A stretch of 64,000 bases of DNA from Mycoplana dimorpha (GTDB lineage Bacteria; Pseudomonadota; Alphaproteobacteria; Rhizobiales; Rhizobiaceae). Positions 9,323-17,370 of the stretch are shown in pieces; the first letter of the stretch is position 1; every line of letters starts with the position of its first letter. The notes under the pieces were generated by a model. It was given only the letters and a program-made list of their open reading frames with translations. It had not been told where the DNA came from and made no database searches. The stretch is taken from positions 372,001 through 436,000 of the forward strand of contig NZ_PZZZ01000002.1 of NCBI RefSeq assembly GCF_003046475.1, written 5' to 3'. A program made the translations under genes and the position numbers.

Positions 9323-10906
9323 ATGGCCGAAAGTCTCGCCGAGGCGGTCTCCCGCCGCCGCACATTCGCTATTATTGCGCACCCGGACGCGGGTAAGACA
9401 ACGCTCACCGAAAAGCTGCTCCTGTTCGGCGGTGCGATCCAGCTCGCCGGTGAGGTCAAGGCCAAGAAGGATCGCATCCAGACGCGTTCGGACTGGATGA
9501 AGATCGAGCGCGAGCGCGGCATTTCGGTCGTCACCTCGGTGATGACCTTCGAATACGAAGGCAATGTCTTCAACATTCTCGACACGCCCGGTCACGAAGA
9601 CTTCGCCGACGACACCTATCGGACGCTGACGGCGGTCGACGCGGCCGTCATGGTCATCGACGCCGCCAAGGGCATCGAGCCGCGGACCTTGAAGCTGTTC
9701 GAGGTGTGCCGCATGCGCGACATCCCGATCATCACCTTCATCAACAAGATGGACCGCGAGAGCCGCGATCCCTTCGAGATTCTCGACGAGGTCGAGGAGA
9801 AGCTGGCGCTGGACTGCGCGCCCGTCACCTGGCCGATCGGCCGCGCCAAAACCTTCTGCGGCTCCTATCACCTAGCCACCAACGAGGTGCGCGGCGCCGA
9901 CACGCAGGAGCGGCTGACCAAGGTCAACGATCCCGAAATGGCGTCGCATCGCCTGCCCGAGAACGAGCGCGAAGCCTTTGTCGAAGAGTTGACGCTGGCG
10001 ATCGAGGCCTGCAAGCCGTTCGACAAGAAGGCCTTCCTCGAAGGCCACCTGACGCCGGTGTTCTTCGGCTCGGCCCTGCGCAACCTCGGCGTCCGCGACC
10101 TCATCAATGCGCTCGGGGCCTACGCGCCGCCGCCGCGCGACCAGGTGGCGGATATCCGGACCGTTCATGCGGCGGAAGACAAGATGACGGCGTTCGTCTT
10201 CAAGATCCAGGCGAACATGGACCCGAACCACCGCGACCGAATCGCGTTTGCCCGCGTCTGCTCCGGCAAGCTGGAGCGCGGCATGAAGGCCCGATTGGCG
10301 CGCACCGGCAAGCAGATCGGGCTCACTGCGCCGCAGTTCTTCTTCGCCTCGCAGCGGCAATTGGCCGATACCGCCTATGCCGGCGACGTGGTCGGCATTC
10401 CGAACCACGGCACCTTGCGCATCGGCGACACGCTGACCGAAGGCGAGGCGCTCGTCTTTGAAGGCGTTCCGAATTTCTCGCCGGAGATCCTGCGCCGCGT
10501 CCGGCTCGAGGACGCCATGAAGGCGAAGAAGCTGAAGGAAGCGCTGCACCAGATGGCGGAAGAAGGCGTCGTCCAGCTCTTCTCGCCGGAGGACGGTTCG
10601 CCGGCGATCGTCGGTGTCGTCGGCGCCCTGCAGCTCGACGTCTTGAAGGAGCGCCTGCAGCAGGAATACGGCCTGCCGGTTTCATTCGAGATGTCGCGCT
10701 TTTCGGTCTGCCGCTGGATCTCCGCCGACAATCCGGCGGATCTGGAAAAGTTTGTCACCGCGCGGCGGGGCGATATCGCCCGCGACCTCGACGGCGACCC
10801 GGTGTTCATGGCGCAGGATGCGTTTTCGCTGCGCTACGAGCATGAACGCTATCCGGCGATCAAGATGGTGGCGATCAAGGAGTACCACGTCGCCAAGGCG
10901 GCGTGA
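9323..10906 (+). CDS. prfC: peptide chain release factor 3
   Basis: Translational GTPase that removes RF1/RF2 from ribosomes after peptide release. The product is 527 residues (E. coli RF3 529). GTPase motifs: G1 AHPDAGKTTL at residues 19-28, the switch I region RERGISVVTSVMTFEY, G3 DTPGHEDF, and G4 NKMDRE. EF-Tu-like domain 2 and the RF3 carboxy-terminal domain follow. Start ATG at 9323 gives MAESLAEAVSRRRTFAIIAHPDAG; the ribosome-binding site is weak. It is divergent from dut across 113 bases and convergent with the DUF2182 gene, whose stop is only 10 bases away. Confidence 0.95.
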   Translation: MAESLAEAVSRRRTFAIIAHPDAGKTTLTEKLLLFGGAIQLAGEVKAKKDRIQTRSDWMKIERERGISVVTSVMTFEYEGNVFNILDTPGHEDFADDTYRTLTAVDAAVMVIDAAKGIEPRTLKLFEVCRMRDIPIITFINKMDRESRDPFEILDEVEEKLALDCAPVTWPIGRAKTFCGSYHLATNEVRGADTQERLTKVNDPEMASHRLPENEREAFVEELTLAIEACKPFDKKAFLEGHLTPVFFGSALRNLGVRDLINALGAYAPPPRDQVADIRTVHAAEDKMTAFVFKIQANMDPNHRDRIAFARVCSGKLERGMKARLARTGKQIGLTAPQFFFASQRQLADTAYAGDVVGIPNHGTLRIGDTLTEGEALVFEGVPNFSPEILRRVRLEDAMKAKKLKEALHQMAEEGVVQLFSPEDGSPAIVGVVGALQLDVLKERLQQEYGLPVSFEMSRFSVCRWISADNPADLEKFVTARRGDIARDLDGDPVFMAQDAFSLRYEHERYPAIKMVAIKEYHVAKAA

Positions 10907-10916
10907 GCTCGAGGCC

Positions 10917-11777
10917 TCACTGAAGCCCTCTGAAGATGAACCAGGCGCCGACGCCGACGAGAAGCGCGCCGGCGATCCGCCCGATGCGGTCGCCGCCCGG
11001 CACGACCTTTTCGGCGAGCACCAGGATCGCGATGGCGGCGATCCAGAGAATGTTCATCACCCCGCCGACGAACAGAAGCAGCATCAGCGGCCAGCAGCAG
11101 CCGAGGCAATAGGCGCCATGCTGCACGCCCATGGCAAGCGCGCCGGCCGGATCGCGCCGGAAACCGCCGGCCGCATGCAGGAAGGCCACCGGCGCTCGGC
11201 ACTTGCTCAGGCATGCGTGCTTGAGCGGCGTCCATTGGTAAAGGCCGGCGATGATGAGCAATGAACCGTTGAGGATGGTGCTGCTGCTTTCCATCATCGG
11301 CGTCAGCAGTAGCGCCCGATCGAGCAGGAACTGGGCCAGCGTCGCCGTCACCGAGAAGCCGAACCAGACCGCAAGATAGCCGGCGCCGAACACGCCGGTC
11401 GCCGCGAACGGCGCACCCTGCGCGGCGGCGTGCCGGCCGACCCGGGCATAAAGCAGGAGCATCGGTGCGGCCGAGGGCAGCATCATCCCGATCATCATGA
11501 CGAACCACATGGTGAACACGAGCGCGGCGTCGCCAGGGCTCCAGGCGGGCGGGCTTCCCGTCGACCCTGCCATGCCGGACATGTCCATCCCCGGCGTGGC
11601 CTGCATACCCTCCATGCCGGACATGTCGTTCATGCCAGTCACCGGCATGCCGCCGTCACCCATTGAGGATGCCAGGGAGAGAAGGTAGAGCCACGCAAGC
11701 GCCGAGATCGCTGCAAGGGATAGCGCAACGATGACGCGGTCTCGCCGGAGAATCCTGTCGAGCGCTGAAACCGCCAT
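10917..11777 (-). CDS. DUF2182 integral membrane protein, Met-rich loop
   Basis: Polytopic inner-membrane protein of 286 residues, of the family annotated as predicted metal-binding membrane protein (DUF2182). After the first membrane helix, residues 40-80 form a loop rich in methionine (M44, 49, 52, 55, 58, 64, 66, 69), in GM and MSGM patterns like those of periplasmic copper proteins. A family segment HGAYCLGCCWPLMLLLF lies in the carboxy half. The ATG at 11777 follows a GGTGAGG sequence; a GTG at 11807 is an alternative and would overlap the upstream gene. It is 16 bases after the DUF1326 gene, in an operon with it. Metal transport or sensing is inferred, not shown. Confidence 0.8.
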   Translation of the reverse strand: MAVSALDRILRRDRVIVALSLAAISALAWLYLLSLASSMGDGGMPVTGMNDMSGMEGMQATPGMDMSGMAGSTGSPPAWSPGDAALVFTMWFVMMIGMMLPSAAPMLLLYARVGRHAAAQGAPFAATGVFGAGYLAVWFGFSVTATLAQFLLDRALLLTPMMESSSTILNGSLLIIAGLYQWTPLKHACLSKCRAPVAFLHAAGGFRRDPAGALAMGVQHGAYCLGCCWPLMLLLFVGGVMNILWIAAIAILVLAEKVVPGGDRIGRIAGALLVGVGAWFIFRGLQ

Positions 11778-11793
11778 GGCCTCACCGGACCAT

Positions 11794-12429
11794 CTAATGG
11801 ACGACACCGGTTTCGGTCATGTGGAGGCGGGCGAAATGGGCGTGGCTGTCGGCGAGCGACAGCGCCAGCGGGCCCTTGATTGCCGCCCAGCCGCGGCCGA
11901 CTTCGCAGGTGTCATACTCGAATCCCTGCGGCAGGTTGACGCGAACACGGTGCTCGTCACCGGTTACCGGATTGCGGATCGGCTCGCCCCGCGCGTCGAT
12001 CCACCCTGGAACGCTGACCCGCGCCGTCCGCTTCTCCAGGTCGACATCGAAGTCGATCTGCGCAAACACCGGGTCGTGCACCGTGTCGAAGGTCGTGGCA
12101 AAGACGGCGAAGAAGGTGGCACCGGGTTCGGTGTCCTGGCCGCTCATGATGCGTAGCAAGGCATCGCGCTGTTCCGGCGAGGCACGCTCGTCGATGATCG
12201 GAATGCACTGGCCATGGCCCTCGTGAATCGCGCCCGGCCAGGTCGCGATCATTGCGATCCGCAGCCCGTCCAGGCTGGTATCCCCATGAAAGCCGCTCTC
12301 GATGTCGATCACCCCGGCCGCTTGGCAATTGCCGTGCGAGGGAAGGCCGTTGAACTGGCAGGGACAGCTATAGTCGCAATTGCACTGGATGAATTCACGT
12401 CCCTGCAGCTTCCATTTGACGCTCGCCAT
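11794..12429 (-). CDS. DUF1326 domain protein
   Basis: Soluble protein of 211 residues belonging to DUF1326. Its hallmark is the amino-terminal cysteine cluster REFIQCNCDYSCPCQFNG, giving C16, C18, C22 and C24, with C35 nearby. These are likely metal or thiol ligands. No signal peptide is visible. The start at 12429 (MASVKWKLQGREF) is set by family resemblance; the frame runs on upstream without match. DUF1326 and DUF2182 genes occur side by side in many proteobacteria, and here they form an operon. A perfect palindrome lies 22 bases before the start. The molecular function of the family is not known to me. Confidence 0.8.
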   Translation of the reverse strand: MASVKWKLQGREFIQCNCDYSCPCQFNGLPSHGNCQAAGVIDIESGFHGDTSLDGLRIAMIATWPGAIHEGHGQCIPIIDERASPEQRDALLRIMSGQDTEPGATFFAVFATTFDTVHDPVFAQIDFDVDLEKRTARVSVPGWIDARGEPIRNPVTGDEHRVRVNLPQGFEYDTCEVGRGWAAIKGPLALSLADSHAHFARLHMTETGVVH

Positions 12430-12450
12430 GACGCCCTCCAGCCCGTGAAG

Positions 12451-12466
12451 ATTAGAAAAATCTAAT
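12451..12466. promoter_or_regulatory. palindrome upstream of DUF1326-DUF2182 operon
   Basis: ATTAGA (12451-12456), AAAA, TCTAAT (12461-12466): a perfect AT-only inverted repeat in GC-rich surroundings, ending 22 bases before the DUF1326 start. It is a good candidate operator or promoter core for the operon. The regulator is unknown. Confidence 0.45.
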
Positions 12467-12529
12467 GTACGCCCCACGGCTTTCGGTTGTCCAGTCGGGT
12501 CTTCAGACCGGGACACCGATGCACTTCCA

Positions 12530-12934
12530 CTATTCTTCGTCTCGCCTGGGAAGCCGGCCGATATCGTTAACCCATGCAAGGGACGAGCGACACCAGATCT
12601 GCTTGGTCGGCGAGAGCTGCCGGCGCTGGTCGATCGTGCCGACGCGGATCCCGACCTCCTCGGCATCCTCGCCCTCGCCGGTGCGATAGCAGGGGGAGCC
12701 GCATCTGGGGCAGAAATACTGGAGGCTCCTGTTGCCGCTGTCGCCGACCTTCACATAGATCGAAGGCGCACCGCCGGTCAGCCGGAAGTCCTCGGTCCTG
12801 GCGGTGGTGCTCACGCGATAGGCGGAACCGGTCAGCCGCTGGCAGTCGGTGCAGTGGCAGATCGAAACGCGCGTCGGATCGATCTCCGCCTCATATCGGA
12901 TAAAGCCGCAATGGCACTGGCCGGTTATGTGCAT
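12530..12934 (-). CDS. GFA family zinc-binding protein
   Basis: Member of the glutathione-dependent formaldehyde-activating (GFA/Gfa-like) fold, 134 residues. Zinc-ligand cysteines appear in the expected pattern: C7 and C9 (GQCHCG), C26, C28 and C31 (ICHCTDC), then C75, C78 and C82 (FCPRCGSPC). Many GFA-fold proteins are not formaldehyde enzymes, so only the fold is claimed. It lies 100 bases upstream of DUF1326 on the same strand and 49 bases downstream of the pirin gene. It could share a transcript with pirin. Confidence 0.85.
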   Translation of the reverse strand: MHITGQCHCGFIRYEAEIDPTRVSICHCTDCQRLTGSAYRVSTTARTEDFRLTGGAPSIYVKVGDSGNRSLQYFCPRCGSPCYRTGEGEDAEEVGIRVGTIDQRRQLSPTKQIWCRSSLAWVNDIGRLPRRDEE

Positions 12935-12983
12935 CGGTACCTCCCGCCGTCTCCGGCAGGAGGTAGGTCGATGCGTCCAGGCG

Positions 12984-13895
12984 TCAATGCGCCGGTTTGA
13001 TGAAGGTGCCGTTCCGCAGCTCTTCCATCGCCTGCTGCAGCTCCGCGCGGGTGTTCATCACGATCGGCCCGTGCCAGGCGACCGGCTCCTGGATCGGCTT
13101 GCCGGTGACGAGCAGGAAGCGGATGCCTTTCTCGCTGGCCTGCACGGTGACGTTGTCACCGGTATCGAACACCACCAGCGTCCTATTGCCGGAGAGATCG
13201 CGGATGTTCAGTTCCTCGCCCTGGAATTCCTTCTCGACCTTGACGCCGAAGGGCTTCGAGGCGTCGCGGAAGGTGCCGGAGCCTGCGAAAATGTAGGCGA
13301 ATGCGGACCGGTAGGTGTCGACCGGAATGGTCTTCTTCTTTCCGGGCGGCACCGAGACGTCGAGATAGACCGGTTCGGCGGCGATGCCGTCGACCGGGCC
13401 CTGCTTGCCCCAGAAGCCACCGCTGATTATGCGCACCGCCGTGCCGTCGTCGTCGACCACGACCGGGATATCGGCGGACTTGATGTCCTGATAGCGCGGC
13501 GCCGTCATCTTCAGCGACGAGGGCAGGTTGGCCCACAGCTGGAAGCCGTGCATGCGGCCGGCGAAATCGCCCTTTGGCATCTCCTGATGCAGGATGCCGC
13601 TGCCGGCCGTCATCCACTGAACGTCGCCGGCGCCCATGGTGCCGCGGTTGCCAAGGCTGTCGCCGTGCTCGACCGTGCCTGCCAGCACATAGGTAATCGT
13701 CTCGATGCCGCGATGGGGGTGCCAGGGGAAGCCGCGGATGTAGTCGGCGGGGTCGTCGTTGCGGAAGTCGTCCATCATCAGGAAGGGATCGGTCATGGAC
13801 GGATCGCCGAAGCCGAAGACGCGGTGCAGTTTCACGCCGGCTCCCTCCATGGCCGGGCGGGCGATGCTTTCATGCTTGACGGGGCGTATGGACAT
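12984..13895 (-). CDS. pirin family protein
   Basis: Bicupin of 303 residues. The amino-terminal cupin keeps the four metal ligands known from human pirin: H59 and H61 (WHPHRG) and H103 and E105 (ILHQEMP). Bacterial pirins include quercetin dioxygenases and stress proteins; the role here is unknown. The signature segment GFPWHPHRGIETITYVL matches the family very well. A carboxy-terminal pirin domain with VAWHGPIVMN follows. It is divergent from the glutamine amidotransferase gene across 263 bases and is followed on its strand by the GFA gene. Confidence 0.9.
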   Translation of the reverse strand: MSIRPVKHESIARPAMEGAGVKLHRVFGFGDPSMTDPFLMMDDFRNDDPADYIRGFPWHPHRGIETITYVLAGTVEHGDSLGNRGTMGAGDVQWMTAGSGILHQEMPKGDFAGRMHGFQLWANLPSSLKMTAPRYQDIKSADIPVVVDDDGTAVRIISGGFWGKQGPVDGIAAEPVYLDVSVPPGKKKTIPVDTYRSAFAYIFAGSGTFRDASKPFGVKVEKEFQGEELNIRDLSGNRTLVVFDTGDNVTVQASEKGIRFLLVTGKPIQEPVAWHGPIVMNTRAELQQAMEELRNGTFIKPAH

Positions 13896-14158
13896 GCAAG
13901 GTCCTTTCAGAGGGGTTCACAGTGCCTCGAAATATAGGTTGTCCAGCCGAAGGTTGAAAACATCGCCGATCGAAACGCAGTGTTCATGAAAACGCCTGCA
14001 CCGCACGGACCAGGCATCCGGACCATAGTGGTGCAGGCGGCTCGGCGGCGTTTACTTTCGTTAACACATTATTACCCTTTTTCGCTGATTCTGGTGGGAG
14101 CGGGGTCGATGCATTCGTTCAGGGCCGGCGACAGGCTGGCAGAAAGCGGGTCCAGCCA

Positions 14159-14980
14159 ATGTGCCGATGGGCAGCCTATCGCGGTGAACCGATCTATCTC
14201 GAGGAGCTGGTCTCCTCGCCGGCGCATTCGCTGATCGAACAGTCCCACTGCGCGACGCGGGCGAAGACGGCGACGAACGGCGACGGCTTCGGCATCGCCT
14301 GGTACGGGGAGCGACCGGAGCCGGGGCGCTACCGCGACATCCTGCCAGCCTGGTCGGACTGCAACCTGAAGAGCATCGCCCGGCAGATCCGCTCGCCGCT
14401 GTTTCTCGCGCATGTGCGGGCCGCCACCGGCGGTGGCACCCGGCGCGACAACTGCCATCCCTTCGTCCACGGCGTCTGGTCCTTCATGCACAATGGCCAG
14501 GTCGCCGATTTCGAGCACCTCCGCCGTCCGCTGGAGATGATGCTCGACGATGAGCTTTATGCCGCCCGCACCGGGGCGACGGATTCGGAGCTGCTGTTTC
14601 TGCTCGCCCGGCAGTTCGGACTCGCCCGCGACCCGCTCGCCGCCATGGCCGAGGCGATCTCGGTCGTCGAGCAGCTAGCGCAGCGTCTGGGGTGCAGGGT
14701 GCTGGTGCGCTTTACCGCGGCCTTTTCAGACGGCCGCACGCTCTACGCCGTGCGCTACTCCACCGACGATCTGGCCCCGACGCTCTATGCGGCGCCGATG
14801 GGCGGGGCGGGCGGCTATTGCCTGGTCTCCGAGCCGTTGAACGACGACACCGAAGCCTGGGTGGAAGTTCCCGACGGCAGCGCCGTCGTGGTCGGCGCCG
14901 ACGGTATCGACGTGCGGCTCTTCGCGCCTCACGGCCATTGTGTCGCCAAGGACCCGGAACTCGCCGCCATCGTCAGCTGA
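14159..14980 (+). CDS. class II glutamine amidotransferase (YafJ/EgtC-like)
   Basis: Amino-terminal-nucleophile glutamine amidohydrolase of 273 residues. C2 directly follows the initiator Met (MCRWAAYRG), as required for processing to a catalytic Cys. NGDGFGIAWY, LAHVRAATGG and HPFVHGVWSFMHNGQVADF are the conserved glutaminase segments. The acceptor or synthase domain is missing, as in YafJ and EgtC. EgtC removes glutamate in ergothioneine synthesis, but no egtB or egtD lies here, so the role is open. The start must be at 14159 to expose the Cys. It is followed 54 bases on by the convergent coaBC. Confidence 0.87.
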   Translation: MCRWAAYRGEPIYLEELVSSPAHSLIEQSHCATRAKTATNGDGFGIAWYGERPEPGRYRDILPAWSDCNLKSIARQIRSPLFLAHVRAATGGGTRRDNCHPFVHGVWSFMHNGQVADFEHLRRPLEMMLDDELYAARTGATDSELLFLLARQFGLARDPLAAMAEAISVVEQLAQRLGCRVLVRFTAAFSDGRTLYAVRYSTDDLAPTLYAAPMGGAGGYCLVSEPLNDDTEAWVEVPDGSAVVVGADGIDVRLFAPHGHCVAKDPELAAIVS

Positions 14981-15034
14981 CACCGCGCAGTTGCCGGAAG
15001 CCCGGATATCCCAGACCATGGAGCGGTGCCGCTC

Positions 15035-16243
15035 TTACGGACCGAGCCGCTCGGCGATCAGCGCCGCCAGGCGCGCTGCCACCTCGTTCTTGTCCAGGTC
15101 CGGCCAGGCGTCGACGCCGTCCTTGCTGACGATACTGACGCTGTTGCGGCTGCCGCCCATGATGCCGGTTTTCGGCGAGACGTCGTTGGCGACGATCAGG
15201 TCGGCGCCCTTCCGCTTCAGCTTCTCGCGCGCGTTCGCCTCCACCTCCTGCGTCTCGGCGGCGAAGCCGACGACGAGCTTCGGGCGCTGCGCATGGTGGC
15301 CGATCGTCTTCAGAATGTCGGGGTTCTCGGCCAGTTGCAGGGGCGGCGGCGCCTCGCCGGGTTTCTTCTTGATCTTCTGCCCGCCTGCGGTCGCCACCCG
15401 CCAGTCGGCGACGGCCGCGACCATCACCGCGATGTCGGCCGGCAGCGCCGCAAGGACGCCGTCCAGCATCTCTTCGGCCCGCTCGACATGGATGGTGCGT
15501 ACGCCGGCCGGATCAGCGATCTCGACCGGGCCGGAAACCAGCGTGACGTCCGCGCCGAGCCGGGCCAGCGCCGCGGCGATCGCGTGGCCCTGCCGGCCCG
15601 AGGAGCGGTTGGCGATGTAGCGCACCGGGTCGATCGGCTCGTGTGTGGGGCCGGAGGTGACGATCGCACGCCGGCCGGCAAGCGGCTTGGGCCCTTCGTC
15701 CAGAAGGTTCTCGATTGCGGCGACGATCTCCAGCGGCTCGGCCATGCGTCCGAGACCGGCCTCGCCGCCTTCGGCCATCTCGCCGGCATTCGGCCCGACG
15801 AAGCGAACCCCGTCGCCGGCGAGTGTGCCGGCGTTGCGTCGCGTGGCAGCATGCGCCCACATCTTCGGGTTCATCGCCGGCGCGACCAGCACCGGCCGGT
15901 CGGTGGCGAGCAGCACGGTGGAGGCGAGGTCGTCGGCAAGGCCGTTCGCCATCTTCGCCATTAGGTCGGCAGTGGCAGGGGCCACGAGCACGAGATCGCA
16001 GTCGCGCGCCAGGCGGATATGGCCGACGTCCTGCTCGTCCTCACGCGAAAAGAGGTCGGTGAAGACGTGGCCGGACGACAGTGCGCCGACTGCAAGCGGG
16101 GTGACGAACTGCTGGGCGCCGGCGGTCATGATCGGGATCACGGTGGTGCCGCGCTCGCGCAGCCGACGGATCAGGTCGAGGCTCTTGTAGGCGGCGATGC
16201 CGCCCGAGACGATCAGAAGAATGCGCTTGTCCTTCAAGGTCAT
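15035..16243 (-). CDS. coaBC: bifunctional PPC synthetase / PPC decarboxylase
   Basis: Coenzyme A synthesis: the CoaB part joins cysteine to 4'-phosphopantothenate and the amino-terminal CoaC part decarboxylates the product with FMN. The length is 402 residues (E. coli 406). CoaC motifs: SGGIAAYK at 13-20, VLVAPATADLMAKMANGLADD and the PAMNPKMW substrate clamp. CoaB begins near residue 185 with GRRAIVTSGPTHEPIDPVRYI and includes NRSSGRQGHAIA. The start at 16243 (MTLKDKRILLIV) is chosen by family length; the frame runs on upstream. In many bacteria coaBC is followed by dut; here it is separated from dut by several accessory genes. Confidence 0.95.
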   Translation of the reverse strand: MTLKDKRILLIVSGGIAAYKSLDLIRRLRERGTTVIPIMTAGAQQFVTPLAVGALSSGHVFTDLFSREDEQDVGHIRLARDCDLVLVAPATADLMAKMANGLADDLASTVLLATDRPVLVAPAMNPKMWAHAATRRNAGTLAGDGVRFVGPNAGEMAEGGEAGLGRMAEPLEIVAAIENLLDEGPKPLAGRRAIVTSGPTHEPIDPVRYIANRSSGRQGHAIAAALARLGADVTLVSGPVEIADPAGVRTIHVERAEEMLDGVLAALPADIAVMVAAVADWRVATAGGQKIKKKPGEAPPPLQLAENPDILKTIGHHAQRPKLVVGFAAETQEVEANAREKLKRKGADLIVANDVSPKTGIMGGSRNSVSIVSKDGVDAWPDLDKNEVAARLAALIAERLGP

Positions 16244-16354
16244 GAGCCGGTCCCATCCGTCGCGATCAGACCCCGCCGGGCGGGGGTTCGAGGTTCCTAG
16301 CGCATAACGGCGCAAACCGGAATGAAATTCCGCGGTTGGCCTGGGGCAGACCCA

Positions 16355-17152
16355 TCACGTCCCCTCGTCGGGAATGTTCAGCAGGAGGCCGCAGGCCTTG
16401 CAATGCACCGCATCGGCGTCGTGGCGGCGCAGCCCGCATTGCGGGCATTGGAAGATGACCTTGTGCGGTCGGACGATCGTCTGCGCCAGCCGCACGAACA
16501 GCGAGATGCCGATGATCATGGTGACGATCGAGGTCAGCTTGCCGAGCGTGCCCGGGAGCGTGATGTCGCCGAAGCCGGTGGTCGTCACAGTGGCGACGGT
16601 GAAATAGAGCGCGTCGACAAAGCCGCTGACATTCTCGGCATAGAAGAAGGTCGAGTAGACAAAGCCGGTGACGAGGAACAGGAAGACCAGGAAGTTGATG
16701 CAGGCCTGGATCGTGTCCTCGTATTCGACAAGGCCCCGGCGCCTGAGGATCAGCGAGAAAAGCCGGCTATGGCTGATCGCCCAGATGCGCAGCGCGCGGA
16801 GGAAAGCGAAGTTGGCGAGCTGGTTCGGAAAGAGCAGGGTGCCGAGGATGGCAAGGTCCACCCACGTCATCGGCCGGCCGAGCCAGTAGCGCAACGTCGG
16901 CGCCACCAGCATGCGCGCCACGAGTTCGCAGGCAATGATGACGGCGACGACATAGTCGACGACAAGATAGGCCTGGCCGGCGCGCAGGTAGGGGCCGATC
17001 AGGAAGAAGGCGATGATGGCGAGATCGACCATCATCATGGCGAACTGGAAGGCGAGCGCGGCCGGATGGCTGCCGTAGTAGAGGCTTCGCAGTCGCCGGC
17101 GCAGCACCTCCATCAGCGGGGCGGATCGATCGGTGTGCGCTCGCTCATCCAT
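16355..17152 (-). CDS. potassium-channel-like membrane protein with zinc ribbon
   Basis: Six-helix voltage-gated-type channel of 265 residues. Helices 1-5 span roughly residues 32-170. The pore loop and selectivity filter TVTTTGFGD (residues 188-196) closely resemble the K+ signature TVGYGD, with F for Y. The S4-like segment FLRALRIWAISHSRLF carries spaced arginines. After the last helix a short carboxy tail carries a zinc ribbon, CPQCG at 236-240 and CKACG at 251-255. The ATG at 17152 has AAGG seven bases upstream; a TTG at 17179 is an alternative. It is read from its own promoter region upstream of coaBC. K+ selectivity is inferred. Confidence 0.8.
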   Translation of the reverse strand: MDERAHTDRSAPLMEVLRRRLRSLYYGSHPAALAFQFAMMMVDLAIIAFFLIGPYLRAGQAYLVVDYVVAVIIACELVARMLVAPTLRYWLGRPMTWVDLAILGTLLFPNQLANFAFLRALRIWAISHSRLFSLILRRRGLVEYEDTIQACINFLVFLFLVTGFVYSTFFYAENVSGFVDALYFTVATVTTTGFGDITLPGTLGKLTSIVTMIIGISLFVRLAQTIVRPHKVIFQCPQCGLRRHDADAVHCKACGLLLNIPDEGT

Positions 17153-17370
17153 GTCTATGCCTTGCCGCTTTCGGGTCAAGCGCGCCGGCCGTCGCGATCG
17201 TGGCTGCGCCGCACCATCGCCGGGGCGCGGCCGGATCGGGGCTGGTTGACCGAAGGCCGGCGCGGGAAAAGCACGTCAACCTTCCTGTTAAAGCGAACGG
17301 CGAGCGTCGCAGATGAGCCGATGAACTGCTGTCTCAGGTCTTCCGGGCAGGATCATCGGCCCCACCGGTC

